From positions 1-16,135 of the forward strand of contig JBEBHD010000110.1 in NCBI GenBank assembly GCA_040080915.1: DNA of 16,135 bases. Direction: 5' to 3'. Source of the stretch: M3007 sp040080915. Its GTDB lineage: Bacteria; Bacteroidota; Bacteroidia; Chitinophagales; Saprospiraceae. Numbering within the stretch: the first letter of the stretch is position 1; every line of letters starts with the position of its first letter. The notes under the pieces are model-generated. The model was given only the letters and a program-made list of their open reading frames with translations. It made no database searches and was not told the origin of the DNA. A program made the position numbers and the translations under genes. Below, piece by piece: positions 7,967 to 15,056 of the stretch.

Positions 7967-8161
7967 TTAGCAAAACCAAACGTAACCTACTGCGAGATGA
8001 TCAATTTGGCGACTAAACGCAGCCCGGTCGGGTCCATGACGCGGATTGTAGAACGAAGCAGCCCTGCCCTCTTCGGAAGCGATTTCTGCCAAATAATCGT
8101 ACATCTCCGAAACCATCAACAGGGCATTGGCGCTCCAATTTACTTTTTGCGAAGCTTCCAT
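7967..8161 (-). pseudogene. Truncated ParE/RelE-like toxin remnant
   Basis: The 64-residue frame begins like a ParE/RelE-family toxin: KVNWSANALLMVSEMYDYLAEI corresponds to the usual first strand (VxWSxxA) and the MYDYLAE helix, followed by the EEGRAASFYN helix. Family members are about 90-100 residues with basic catalytic or DNA-gyrase/ribosome-contacting residues toward the C-terminus. Here the similarity stops near base 8045. One other frame continues as RVMDPTGLRLVAKL and then ends, which suggests a frameshift plus a deletion. The ATG (8161-8159) overlaps the last codons of the antitoxin remnant by 22 nt, the arrangement expected of a toxin-antitoxin operon. The xylulokinase promoter appears to occupy its 3' end. 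It is most likely inactive. The family call rests on the N-terminal pattern only. Confidence 0.55.
7977..8004 (-). promoter_or_regulatory. Bacteroidetes-type promoter for xylulokinase gene
   Basis: On the minus strand, TACGTTTG (7984-7977) matches the phylum -7 consensus TAnnTTTG. TTG (8004-8002) lies 17 nt upstream as a -33 element. The predicted transcript start is about 30 nt before the ATG at 7941. The -33 element and part of the -7 region sit in the decayed toxin reading frame. Confidence 0.5.
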
Positions 8162-8394
8162 GCCTTCAAAAAACTTTTGGCTTCTTCTGTCGAAAAAACA
8201 AATCCCTCGTGGCCTTATTGCTGAGAGTCCGCAAGCACTTCCATCAGTTTTGCCGTTGTCAAAGGGTTTCCCGGCGTGACCAAACTATCCTTGGCGTTGA
8301 ATGACTTGACCACTCCAACACGCTGCAAGGAGCGAAGTATTTGAAGACAGGCATCTTTGTTCGCCTCTGGTATTTGAATTTGAAAAGTAACTAT
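8140..8394 (-). pseudogene. Antitoxin remnant with lost start and in-frame stop
   Basis: On the minus strand the frame from 8394 reads VTFQIQIPEANKDACLQILR and onward through 8218, meets TAA at 8217-8215, and continues in the same frame as GHEGFVFSTEEAKSFLKAWK to a second TAA at 8142-8140. The two halves together look like one small antitoxin of about 84 residues: an N-terminal beta strand and helix, then an acidic linker and a basic C-terminal helix. The expected start codon is ATA at 8394-8392, and TAA at 8403-8401 blocks any longer frame. The frame therefore has two lesions, a start change and a nonsense codon. It lies just upstream of, and overlaps, the toxin remnant. A -7-like TACATTTG sits at 8420-8413. 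Rare ATA initiation or sequencing errors are alternatives, but two lesions beside a truncated partner favour decay. Confidence 0.55.
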
Positions 8395-8434
8395 GTCAGT
8401 TTAGTTGTTGCCCAAATGTACGCGCTTTTTCTAC

Positions 8435-10276
8435 TCACATCCGCTCCGGCATTTCAATGCCCAGCAGCCCCATGCCAGCCGCCAGCACCTTGCCCACGGC
8501 CCGGCTCAGTTCCACCCGAAATGCCCGTGCAGCAGGCGCGTCGGCGTTGAACACCGACAGGTCGTGCCAAAACCGGTGATAACTCTTGGCCAGCGTGTAG
8601 CAGTAATTGGCGATGTGCGACGGATCGTACTCGCGGGCGGCGGTCAGCACCACGCCGGGGTACTCGTGCAGGGCCTTGAGCAGTTCCTTTTCTTGCGGCT
8701 GAAAATCGGTGTACTCCGCTGCCGGCGACAGGTCCACGTTTTCCTTTTTTACCCGCTGCATCAGCCCGGTGATGCGCACCCACGAGTACTGGATGTACGG
8801 CCCGGTCTGGCCCTGCAAGTCCACGGACTCTTCGGGGTTGAAAATCATGCGCCGCTTCGGATTCACTTTTATCATAAAAAATTTGAGCGCCCCGAGGCCG
8901 ATCCGGCGCAGGTTCTCCTCATGCACCGGGCCTTCGGTTTCTCCCCGTTCGGCGGCCTGTTCGCGGGCAATTCGGATCACTTCTTCGATTAGGTCGTCGG
9001 CATCCACCACGGTGCCTTCGCGGGTTTTCATGCGCCCGGTGGGCAATTCCACCAAGCCGTATGACAGGTGGTGCAGGCCGTTGGCATACGGTTCGTCGAG
9101 CCGGCGTAGCGTTTCAAAAAGCGTTGCGAATTGGTAGTTCTGCTCGTCGGCCACTACATAAACCATCCTGTCGCAACCAAAATCGTGGTAACGCATCCGC
9201 GCAGTACCGAGGTCCTGGGTGATGTACACCGAGGTGCCGTCGGCACGGAGCACCACTTTTTGGTCATATCCCGCATCGGTGAGGTCCACCCATACCGAGC
9301 CGTCGTCCTTGCGGAAAAACACACCCTTTTTCAATCCATCCTCCACGATATCCTTGCCCAGCAGGTAGGTGTCGCTCTCGTAGTACAGTTTGTCAAAGTC
9401 CACGCCGATTTTGGCGTAAGTGGCATCGAAACCCTGATATACCCAGCCGTTCATTTGCCGCCACAGGGCTACGGTTTGTGGATCGCCGGCCTCCCAGCGA
9501 AGCAGCATCTCGCGCACCTCGGCACCGAGGGCGGAATGCGCGTTGAACCACTTGTTTTTGTAGTCTTTGAAAAAATCCTGCTCCGTTTGTTCGGGTTTGC
9601 GGTGCGCCGCCAGCAGCGCCTGGGCCTCGGCGGTTTGTTGCCACGCACTGTACTCTTCCCGGGTTTTGTGCTCGAACAACACGTAGTAATCGCCCACGAA
9701 ATGGTCGCCTTTGATGCCCGTGGATTCGGGTGTTTTACCTTCGCCAAATTTTTGCCAGGAGAGCATGCTCTTGCAAATCGCCACGCCGCGGTCGTTCACG
9801 ATCTGTACTTTTTTCACCTCGTAGCCCACAGCTTCGAGGATTTGGCTGCACGACCAGCCGAGCAGGCAATTGCGAACATGGCCGAGGTGCAGCGGCTTGT
9901 TCGTGTTGGGGGAGGAATATTCCACCATGACTTTTTCGCCAGTGCGTGGTTGGCGACCAAAGTTAGGATCGGAAAGGGCACTTTTCAAAAACTGCTGCCA
10001 ATAAGCGGTACCGAGTTCAAGATTCAAAAAACCCTTGATCACGTTGAACGCTTGCACCTCCGGCACGTTTTTTTGCAGAAAATCGCCGATTTCGGCACCG
10101 ACCACGTCCGGGGCTTTTTTGGCGAGTTTCACGAAAGGGAAAACGACGACGGTGTAGTCGCCGGTAAATTCCGACACGGTGGGTGCGATTTGAACCTTGT
10201 CGGCATCAATCGGTTCACCGTACAGGTTTTCGATGGCCTGGGAAACGGCTTGTTGCAGCCTCTGGGTAATGGTCAT
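8435..10276 (-). CDS. argS: Arginyl-tRNA synthetase
   Basis: This cytosolic class I synthetase charges tRNA-Arg with arginine using ATP. The protein has 613 residues, within the normal range. The N-terminal additional domain specific to ArgRS covers about residues 1-110. The HIGH-type signature is HLGH at 130-133 in the context NKPLHLGHVRN. The second signature loop is GRMKTREG at 414-421, the divergent KMSK form common in this family. The helical anticodon-binding domain follows, with the conserved GPYIQYSWVRI segment, and the protein ends in a typical GIEMPERM. The start ATG at 10276 is supported by the upstream promoter-like TACCTTTG. It is divergent from fdhD. Immediately downstream lies the decayed toxin-antitoxin pair. 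The identification is secure. Confidence 0.97.
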   Translation of the reverse strand: MTITQRLQQAVSQAIENLYGEPIDADKVQIAPTVSEFTGDYTVVVFPFVKLAKKAPDVVGAEIGDFLQKNVPEVQAFNVIKGFLNLELGTAYWQQFLKSALSDPNFGRQPRTGEKVMVEYSSPNTNKPLHLGHVRNCLLGWSCSQILEAVGYEVKKVQIVNDRGVAICKSMLSWQKFGEGKTPESTGIKGDHFVGDYYVLFEHKTREEYSAWQQTAEAQALLAAHRKPEQTEQDFFKDYKNKWFNAHSALGAEVREMLLRWEAGDPQTVALWRQMNGWVYQGFDATYAKIGVDFDKLYYESDTYLLGKDIVEDGLKKGVFFRKDDGSVWVDLTDAGYDQKVVLRADGTSVYITQDLGTARMRYHDFGCDRMVYVVADEQNYQFATLFETLRRLDEPYANGLHHLSYGLVELPTGRMKTREGTVVDADDLIEEVIRIAREQAAERGETEGPVHEENLRRIGLGALKFFMIKVNPKRRMIFNPEESVDLQGQTGPYIQYSWVRITGLMQRVKKENVDLSPAAEYTDFQPQEKELLKALHEYPGVVLTAAREYDPSHIANYCYTLAKSYHRFWHDLSVFNADAPAARAFRVELSRAVGKVLAAGMGLLGIEMPERM

Positions 10277-10295
10277 TGTCGTAGATTTGAGCGGG

Positions 10296-10303
10296 CAAAG
10301 GTA
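10296..10303 (-). promoter_or_regulatory. -7 promoter element for argS
   Basis: TACCTTTG on the minus strand matches the Bacteroidetes TAnnTTTG element exactly and lies 19 nt before the argS ATG, giving a short leader of about 10-15 nt. No clear TTG is seen at the -33 distance, so the upstream half is degenerate. Confidence 0.4.
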
Positions 10304-10357
10304 GAAAAGCGGTTGGAAGGTTTTAGGTTCGCTCCGCTTTTGTCTCCCCGCAGGGGT

Positions 10358-10438
10358 CTGTCCACGCCGCGCTTGTCGGCCTGTCCACGCTTCGGGCGGC
10401 TTCGCGCTTAATTATCGCATGCAAACGCTGCGTGGACA
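10358..10438. repeat. Repeated TGTCCACGC motif in the argS-fdhD divergent spacer
   Basis: CTGTCCACGC occurs at 10358-10367 and again at 10381-10390 (23-nt period), and its inverse GCGTGGACA occurs at 10430-10438. The second and third copies form an inverted pair 39 nt apart. The 195-bp spacer separates divergent argS and fdhD, so the copies could be binding sites for a regulator or the remains of a GC-rich intergenic repeat. Nothing else in the spacer is recognised. Confidence 0.4.
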
Positions 10439-10471
10439 TATCCGAGTGACAAATACAGCAACAAAATTAAC

Positions 10472-11296
10472 ATGGCAACACATCGCACATACACCGTTCG
10501 GGCACGTACCGTCGCTACTTCGGGGACTGCTGAGCGCGACGACGTGCTCGTGGCTGAAGAGCCACTGGAGATTCGTATCGGTTACGGGCCAGGGGCTGAA
10601 CGGCGGCAGCTGTCGGTAGCCGTGACCATGCGAACACCAGGGGACGATGAAGACCTCACCGCCGGTTTTTTATTCACCGAGGGTATCGTACAGCGCGGCG
10701 ACCAGATCGTGGCCTTGCGTTGGCTGGCGGAAAACACGCTGCTGGCCGAAATTCGTTCCGATGTGCCCGTGGATACCGAGCGGCTGACGCGACACCTGTT
10801 CACCTCGTCCAGTTGCGGTGTGTGCGGCAAAGCATCGCTGGATGCTGTGAACACGGTCAGTTGCTACTACCCTACCCCGTGTCATCCGGTTTTTCAGGCA
10901 CATTTGATCTACCGGCTGCCCGAAACATTGCGCCAGGCACAAGCCACTTTTGATGCAACGGGCGGGCTGCACGCAGCGGGCCTGTTCGACCCGGAAGGGT
11001 GCCTGCTCCTCCTGCGCGAGGACGTGGGGCGGCACAACGCCGTGGACAAGGTAATCGGCGCGGCCCTTCGGAGTGAGCGCGATTTTCCCCTGCGCGACAA
11101 CCTGCTGCTCGTGAGCGGGCGGGCAGGTTTCGAATTAGTGCAAAAAGCCGCTATGGCCGGCATACCCTGCCTCGCAGCCGTGGGCGCACCATCCAGCCTC
11201 GCACTTGAGCTGGCCGAAGCATCAGGCATGACGCTCATTGGATTTTTGCGCGGCGAGCGCTTCAATGTGTACACAGGGGCTGAGCGGGTTGAATGA
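10472..11296 (+). CDS. fdhD: Formate dehydrogenase accessory sulfurtransferase FdhD
   Basis: FdhD moves sulfur from the cysteine desulfurase IscS to the molybdenum or tungsten bis-MGD cofactor of formate dehydrogenase, which is required for enzyme activity. The 274-residue protein shows the family hallmarks: EEPLEIRIG near the N-terminus, DEDLTAGFLFTEGI, the sulfur-carrying CxxC as SSSCGVCGKAS (Cys115 and Cys118), the FDATGGLHAAGLF segment, REDVGRHNAVDKVIG for cofactor binding, and LLVSGRAGFELVQKAAMAGIP. The start chosen is the ATG at 10472, about 195 bp from argS. No formate dehydrogenase or molybdenum cofactor gene is present in the window, so its client is elsewhere. The next gene starts 88 bp downstream and appears unrelated. 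Confidence 0.95.
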   Translation: MATHRTYTVRARTVATSGTAERDDVLVAEEPLEIRIGYGPGAERRQLSVAVTMRTPGDDEDLTAGFLFTEGIVQRGDQIVALRWLAENTLLAEIRSDVPVDTERLTRHLFTSSSCGVCGKASLDAVNTVSCYYPTPCHPVFQAHLIYRLPETLRQAQATFDATGGLHAAGLFDPEGCLLLLREDVGRHNAVDKVIGAALRSERDFPLRDNLLLVSGRAGFELVQKAAMAGIPCLAAVGAPSSLALELAEASGMTLIGFLRGERFNVYTGAERVE

Positions 11297-11384
11297 TTCG
11301 ATTGCAGGTGTGACAAATTTGGCAAACCGACCATGCCGCGTTTTTGCATGTAATACCGTCCTTTGTAAAAAATTACTGCTCGAT

Positions 11385-13274
11385 ATGCGCTTTTGCTGTA
11401 CTGCTCTCCTCGCCGCCGCGCCCTTTTTTTTGCTGGCGCAAAATTTCAATGTGACCCACCGCTCCACGATGACATTTGATGACCAAAACCTCTCCAACAT
11501 CTGGGGCTACACCTCCGGAAGCACCGAATACGCACTTGTGGGAGCCCGAAACGGCCTGACCATCGTAGACGTGACCGACCCGGACGACCCGCAGCAGATC
11601 GTCCAGATTCCCGGCCCCGCCACCACTTGGCGGGAAATAAAAACCTATCAAAACTATGCCTACGTAGTTACTGAAAATGGCGCCATCGGTATTCAAGTGG
11701 TGAACTTAAGTAACTTGCCATCTACCAATTTAACCCACCACAACGTCCAACCCGGCGGCATTACCAAAGGTCATGCCCTGCACGTAGATGAAACCAAGGG
11801 CTATCTGTACGTGTACGGTAGCAACCTCAACGGCGGGCGGGCCCAGGTGTTCAACCTGAACAACGACCCGTACAACCCGTCCTACGTCGGTTTTGTCAAC
11901 TTCGTCGGGTACGTACACGATGGGTATGTGGACAATGACATGTTTTACCCGGCACATATCTATGCTGGCAATTTTGGGGTCATCAACATGGCGAACAAAT
12001 CCAACCCCGTCCTGCTCGGCACCAAAACAACGCCCGGCAATTTCACCCACAACACCTGGAAATCAGGCAACGCCCTGTTCACCACCGACGAGGTCAGCAA
12101 CTCGTGGCTAACCAGTTACGATGTTAGCGACCCCACCGATATCAAAGAACTCGACCGCATCCGCATTACCCCCGGCTCCGGCTCCATCGTACACAACACG
12201 CACGTCAAGGACGACTACGCTGTCACCTCTTGGTACAAAGACGGTTTTTCCATTATTGACGTGAACCGACCCGCCAACATCGTGGAAGCGGGCCGATACG
12301 ACACTTACCCGAACGGCTCCGGAAACGGCTTCGAAGGCTGCTGGGGCGTGTACCCGTACTTCCCGTCGGGCACCATCGTGGCTTCCAACATTCATTCCCA
12401 GGGCACCAACGACGGCGAAATGTGGGTTTTTACCCCTACCTACATCCGCGGCTGCTACCTCGAGGGCACCGTGACCGACTCCATCACCGGAAACCCAATC
12501 AGTGGAGCCACCGTCGTGATCCTTCAAAGCGGCCTGTCGGAATCCACGGACAACCTCGGCCAATACCGCATGGCGCAGATGGCGGACGGAACCGTGGACG
12601 TGAGCGTGGCCAAGGTCGGTTACAACGGCAAAGTGCTCAGCGCCACATTAAGCAGCGGCGTGCTCACGGTGCTGGATGTTGAACTGGCCCCTCCACCCAC
12701 CAACCCCGGCGGCGGTTCTGGTTTGCCCGTTGAGTTCGTTCGGTTCGAGGCCCAACGTAATGACCGCGATGCCGTATTGGTTTGGGAAACCGCCTCCGAG
12801 ATCAACAACTCGGGCTTCGAAATCCAGCAAAGCCGCAACAACGGCCACGACTGGTCGGCTCTCGGTTTCGTGCCTGCGCAGGGCGACGGAAAATCGCTGG
12901 CCTCGTATTCGTTTCGTGTACGCGGCCTCACCCCCGGCGAGCATTTGTTTCGCCTTCGGCAAACAGACCGTGACGGGAAATCTACGTTTTCGCCATGGCG
13001 CACACTGACCATGCCTTCGGAAAAATTGGAGATTCTTGCTTGGCCAAATCCAGCCACGGCGTACTGCCGCCTGCGCATCCGCACGCCGCATTCGCAAACT
13101 GTTTTTGTGGAATTCTTGACCTCCGACCTGCGGAGCACGGGCCTGTTTCAGCAGGCCGAAATAGCGGAAGAGGGGATTGTCACGCTCGACGTGAGCGGAT
13201 TGCCGTCCGGGAACTACCAAGTGGTAGTGACGAGCGGGCAGGAGCGCGTGGCGGTTGCGGTAGTGAAATATTAG
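11385..13274 (+). CDS. Secreted choice-of-anchor B family protein with T9SS sorting domain
   Basis: The protein is 629 residues from the ATG at 11385, which begins a signal peptide (MRFCCTALLAAAPFFLLAQ). The frame is open back to 11238, but that would overlap fdhD and place about 49 non-signal residues in front. The main domain (about 20-360) is an LVIVD-type beta-propeller: repeated stretches such as GLTIVDVTDPDDP, GIQVVNLSN, FSIIDVNRP, with a conserved HALHVDETKGYLYVYG and HNTHVKDDY, matching choice-of-anchor B proteins. A carboxypeptidase-regulatory-like beta domain follows (GCYLEGTVTDSITGNPISGATV). Next come a Pro/Gly linker, a fibronectin-like LPVEFVRFEAQ / VLVWETASEINNSGFEIQ module and a T9SS type A tail (ILAWPNPATAYCRLRI). 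It should be exported and attached to, or released from, the cell surface. The ligand or function is unknown; a propeller suggests binding. Confidence 0.85.
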   Translation: MRFCCTALLAAAPFFLLAQNFNVTHRSTMTFDDQNLSNIWGYTSGSTEYALVGARNGLTIVDVTDPDDPQQIVQIPGPATTWREIKTYQNYAYVVTENGAIGIQVVNLSNLPSTNLTHHNVQPGGITKGHALHVDETKGYLYVYGSNLNGGRAQVFNLNNDPYNPSYVGFVNFVGYVHDGYVDNDMFYPAHIYAGNFGVINMANKSNPVLLGTKTTPGNFTHNTWKSGNALFTTDEVSNSWLTSYDVSDPTDIKELDRIRITPGSGSIVHNTHVKDDYAVTSWYKDGFSIIDVNRPANIVEAGRYDTYPNGSGNGFEGCWGVYPYFPSGTIVASNIHSQGTNDGEMWVFTPTYIRGCYLEGTVTDSITGNPISGATVVILQSGLSESTDNLGQYRMAQMADGTVDVSVAKVGYNGKVLSATLSSGVLTVLDVELAPPPTNPGGGSGLPVEFVRFEAQRNDRDAVLVWETASEINNSGFEIQQSRNNGHDWSALGFVPAQGDGKSLASYSFRVRGLTPGEHLFRLRQTDRDGKSTFSPWRTLTMPSEKLEILAWPNPATAYCRLRIRTPHSQTVFVEFLTSDLRSTGLFQQAEIAEEGIVTLDVSGLPSGNYQVVVTSGQERVAVAVVKY

Positions 13275-13286
13275 TGCTTACCTTTG
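13255..13286 (+). promoter_or_regulatory. Bacteroidetes-type promoter for histidine phosphatase gene
   Basis: TACCTTTG at 13279-13286 matches TAnnTTTG, with TTG at 13255-13257 separated by 21 nt. The -33 part lies inside the 3' end of the upstream secreted-protein gene. The ATG at 13300 would follow a very short leader. This suggests that the small phosphatase gene is transcribed independently. Confidence 0.45.
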
Positions 13287-13299
13287 GGAAAATTTCACC

Positions 13300-13806
13300 A
13301 TGCAACAACTAAACCACCTCGTCTGGCTGTTCGCAGTCGTCCTTCTTTCCTCCTGCACCACCACCATCTATCTTGTACGCCACGCCGAGCGCGCGGACAT
13401 CACCGACAATTCGTTGCTATCTGATGCTGGCCATGCCCGGGCGGCCATCCTGCGCGATACCCTGCTCGACAAGCAGATCAAACAAATTTTCACCTCCACC
13501 TACACGCGTACGCAGCAAACAGCGGCCCCGCTGGCCTCTGCTTTGGGCATAGACCCGATTCTGGGTCGGTACAACAACGATACCATTCCCGGCTTCGTCA
13601 AGCGGCTGAAGGGCATTCGCAACCAGAGCGTACTCGTGGTTGCGCATTCCCACACCTTGCCCGGCATTATTGACCTCCTGTGCGGCGAAACCGTTAGTGT
13701 TACAGGCAACGATTTCGACAATATGTTCATCGTGAAATTCAGGCATTCGCTGGGCAAGACAAGAAAATCGCTGGTTCAAACCACTTATGGGCCGCCCTCG
13801 CCGTAG
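13300..13806 (+). CDS. Lipoprotein histidine phosphatase (phosphoglycerate mutase/SixA-like)
   Basis: This 168-residue protein has an N-terminal lipoprotein signal: a hydrophobic stretch ending LLSSC, with Cys19 as the lipidated residue. The histidine-phosphatase core starts at once: IYLVRHAER contains the RH pair Arg27-His28 that forms the phosphohistidine, TSTYTRTQQTAAPLA gives the conserved arginine, and VVAHSHTLP supplies the second catalytic His116. The substrate could be a phosphoprotein or a small phosphate ester in the periplasm; glycolytic mutase activity is unlikely because of export and short length. It sits 25 bp after the secreted propeller gene but has its own promoter-like sequence. 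Its TAG stop is 1 bp from the stop of the convergent porin-like gene. The family call is firm; the substrate is unknown. Confidence 0.85.
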   Translation: MQQLNHLVWLFAVVLLSSCTTTIYLVRHAERADITDNSLLSDAGHARAAILRDTLLDKQIKQIFTSTYTRTQQTAAPLASALGIDPILGRYNNDTIPGFVKRLKGIRNQSVLVVAHSHTLPGIIDLLCGETVSVTGNDFDNMFIVKFRHSLGKTRKSLVQTTYGPPSP

Positions 13807-13807
13807 G

Positions 13808-15007
13808 TCAAATACCGAGTTCCACCTGAAAACGCCATTGGAGCGAATCGCCCGTTTTTACGCCCGTTTCGGGGTGTTGCAGGCGCTCATAGGTCAGGTC
13901 GGTTTGCATTTTCACGCGGTGCTTGTTCAAGTATTTGCTCACGCAAATCCCGTACTGGTTGCGGTTGTTTTCCCGGTCAAACAGTTCCCGTTGCGGTACG
14001 AGTAGGGAGTGGCGCAGCGCTAATTCCCACATCTTGGTCGTGCAATAGCTCAACTGCGTGTTTATGCCCTCACCAGCCGTCACAAAACGGATGTTCTGGT
14101 TGGAATCGTAAGTGGCCGGGGTGTCGGTGTAGCGGTAGAGGTACTCGCTGGACAATGCCCAGCCCCGGTATTTCACCACCACATCGGCTTCGGCGCCCAA
14201 TAAATCGCGGGATTCGTACAGCGGCAGGCCCAATTGGCCGCCCGTCCGCACGGCGCGGTCATTGGAATGGATGGTGCCGCAGATGGCCGCTTTGAGGCGC
14301 GGTTCATGCTCCACGTCACCCTCCACGTAATCGTTTCGCCCGGTGAACGTGCCAAACGGCAAGATTTCCAAACGCCCGGTGTAGGCCAGCCCTTTATCGG
14401 AAGGTAGCGCGTTACGGCCTTCACCACTGGTGATGGCGGTTTTTAATCGGAAAGCAAAGTTTTCATTATCGGCGGCGTAGTTTAGGAAAACACCCATGTC
14501 CCGGTCAAGAGTTAGGGCGTTGTTCACGATGGAACGGTCCGCAAACTGTTGCTCGCCGGAGGAGATGACCCGCTGACGGTTCCCCGGCAACTTGCCTTGG
14601 CCCATGCCGATGGTGATGTTTTTGCTCAAGGAATACCACAGCATGGCATCGCGCAGCACATTGGGAACCTGGCTTATATCCCAGTCCTGGTCGGCACGCG
14701 AAAACGAAAGCTGCACCTGGTAGCGCAGGCGCGGGTCGAGCACATGCCCGTCCAAGCGCAGTCGCATCCGTCGGATACGGAAATCCAATTCTTTGGGCGT
14801 CAGATCGTCCAGTGATTTGGACAGGTAACCGACGCGTGACTGCACGCGAAAGCGAAGGGTGAGGGCAAATGTTTTGTCGGCAGTGGCAAACCTGATCCCG
14901 TCCTTGAGAATCGGGTCGAGTGTGGGATCACCCTGGGCGCAGATTTTTTGACAAAAAACAAGAGCAAGGATCAGGCAGGCTGCAAGAGTGCGTAAGTAAA
15001 ATACCAT
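13808..15007 (-). CDS. Phosphate-selective porin O/P-like outer-membrane protein
   Basis: This 399-residue protein carries a signal peptide (LAACLILALVF core, then Ala-Gln). The mature sequence is built of alternating beta strands as in OprO/OprP-type porins: ELDFRIRRMRLRLDGHVLD and LRYQVQLSFSRAD near the N-terminus, the DAMLWYSLSKNITIGMGQGK segment, and SSGEQQFADRSIVNNALTLDRDMGVFLN, which are characteristic of this family. It ends in a strand WRFQVELGI, as needed for barrel assembly. In characterised members the channel selects for phosphate or polyphosphate; many Bacteroidetes homologues are uncharacterised and the selectivity here is not known. The adjacent histidine phosphatase is convergent, not in an operon with it. 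The start is 44 bp after the stop of the PLP-enzyme gene on the same strand, so read-through transcription is possible. Confidence 0.8.
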   Translation of the reverse strand: MVFYLRTLAACLILALVFCQKICAQGDPTLDPILKDGIRFATADKTFALTLRFRVQSRVGYLSKSLDDLTPKELDFRIRRMRLRLDGHVLDPRLRYQVQLSFSRADQDWDISQVPNVLRDAMLWYSLSKNITIGMGQGKLPGNRQRVISSGEQQFADRSIVNNALTLDRDMGVFLNYAADNENFAFRLKTAITSGEGRNALPSDKGLAYTGRLEILPFGTFTGRNDYVEGDVEHEPRLKAAICGTIHSNDRAVRTGGQLGLPLYESRDLLGAEADVVVKYRGWALSSEYLYRYTDTPATYDSNQNIRFVTAGEGINTQLSYCTTKMWELALRHSLLVPQRELFDRENNRNQYGICVSKYLNKHRVKMQTDLTYERLQHPETGVKTGDSLQWRFQVELGI

Positions 15008-15016
15008 GTGAGGAAT

Positions 15017-15056
15017 GTGCTAATGGGTTAGTGTGCTAATGTGCTAATGTGCTAAT
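15017..15056. repeat. GTGCTAAT octamer tandem repeat
   Basis: The octamer GTGCTAAT occurs at 15017-15024, 15033-15040, 15041-15048 and 15049-15056, with a degenerate copy (5 of 8 matches) at 15025-15032, so five units stay in register over 40 bp. On the minus strand it reads ATTAGCAC. The stop codon TAG of the PLP-enzyme gene (15054-15052) lies within the last unit. It fills nearly all of the spacer between that gene and the porin-like gene. Confidence 0.85.

Noticed and set aside
7997..8224. A 75-residue plus-strand open frame in the argS-xylulokinase gap
   Set aside because: The opposite strand carries better-supported toxin and antitoxin remnants; the plus frame has no recognisable pattern or promoter.
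8405..8992. A 195-residue plus-strand open frame over the argS 3' end
   Set aside because: It is antisense to the conserved ArgRS C-terminal domain and has no family resemblance.
9131..10411. A 426-residue plus-strand open frame
   Set aside because: It lies antisense to argS, whose HIGH motif, GRMKTR loop and anticodon-binding domain are intact. The plus frame has no recognisable family and is explained by GC-biased third positions.
11343..11365. Possible TTTG / GTCCTTTG promoter before the choice-of-anchor B gene
   Set aside because: The -7 box misses the TA and the spacer to the nearest upstream TTTG is only 11 nt, outside the usual range.
11238..11384. N-terminal extension of the choice-of-anchor B frame
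   Set aside because: It overlaps fdhD and would bury the signal peptide behind about 49 residues that have no export features.
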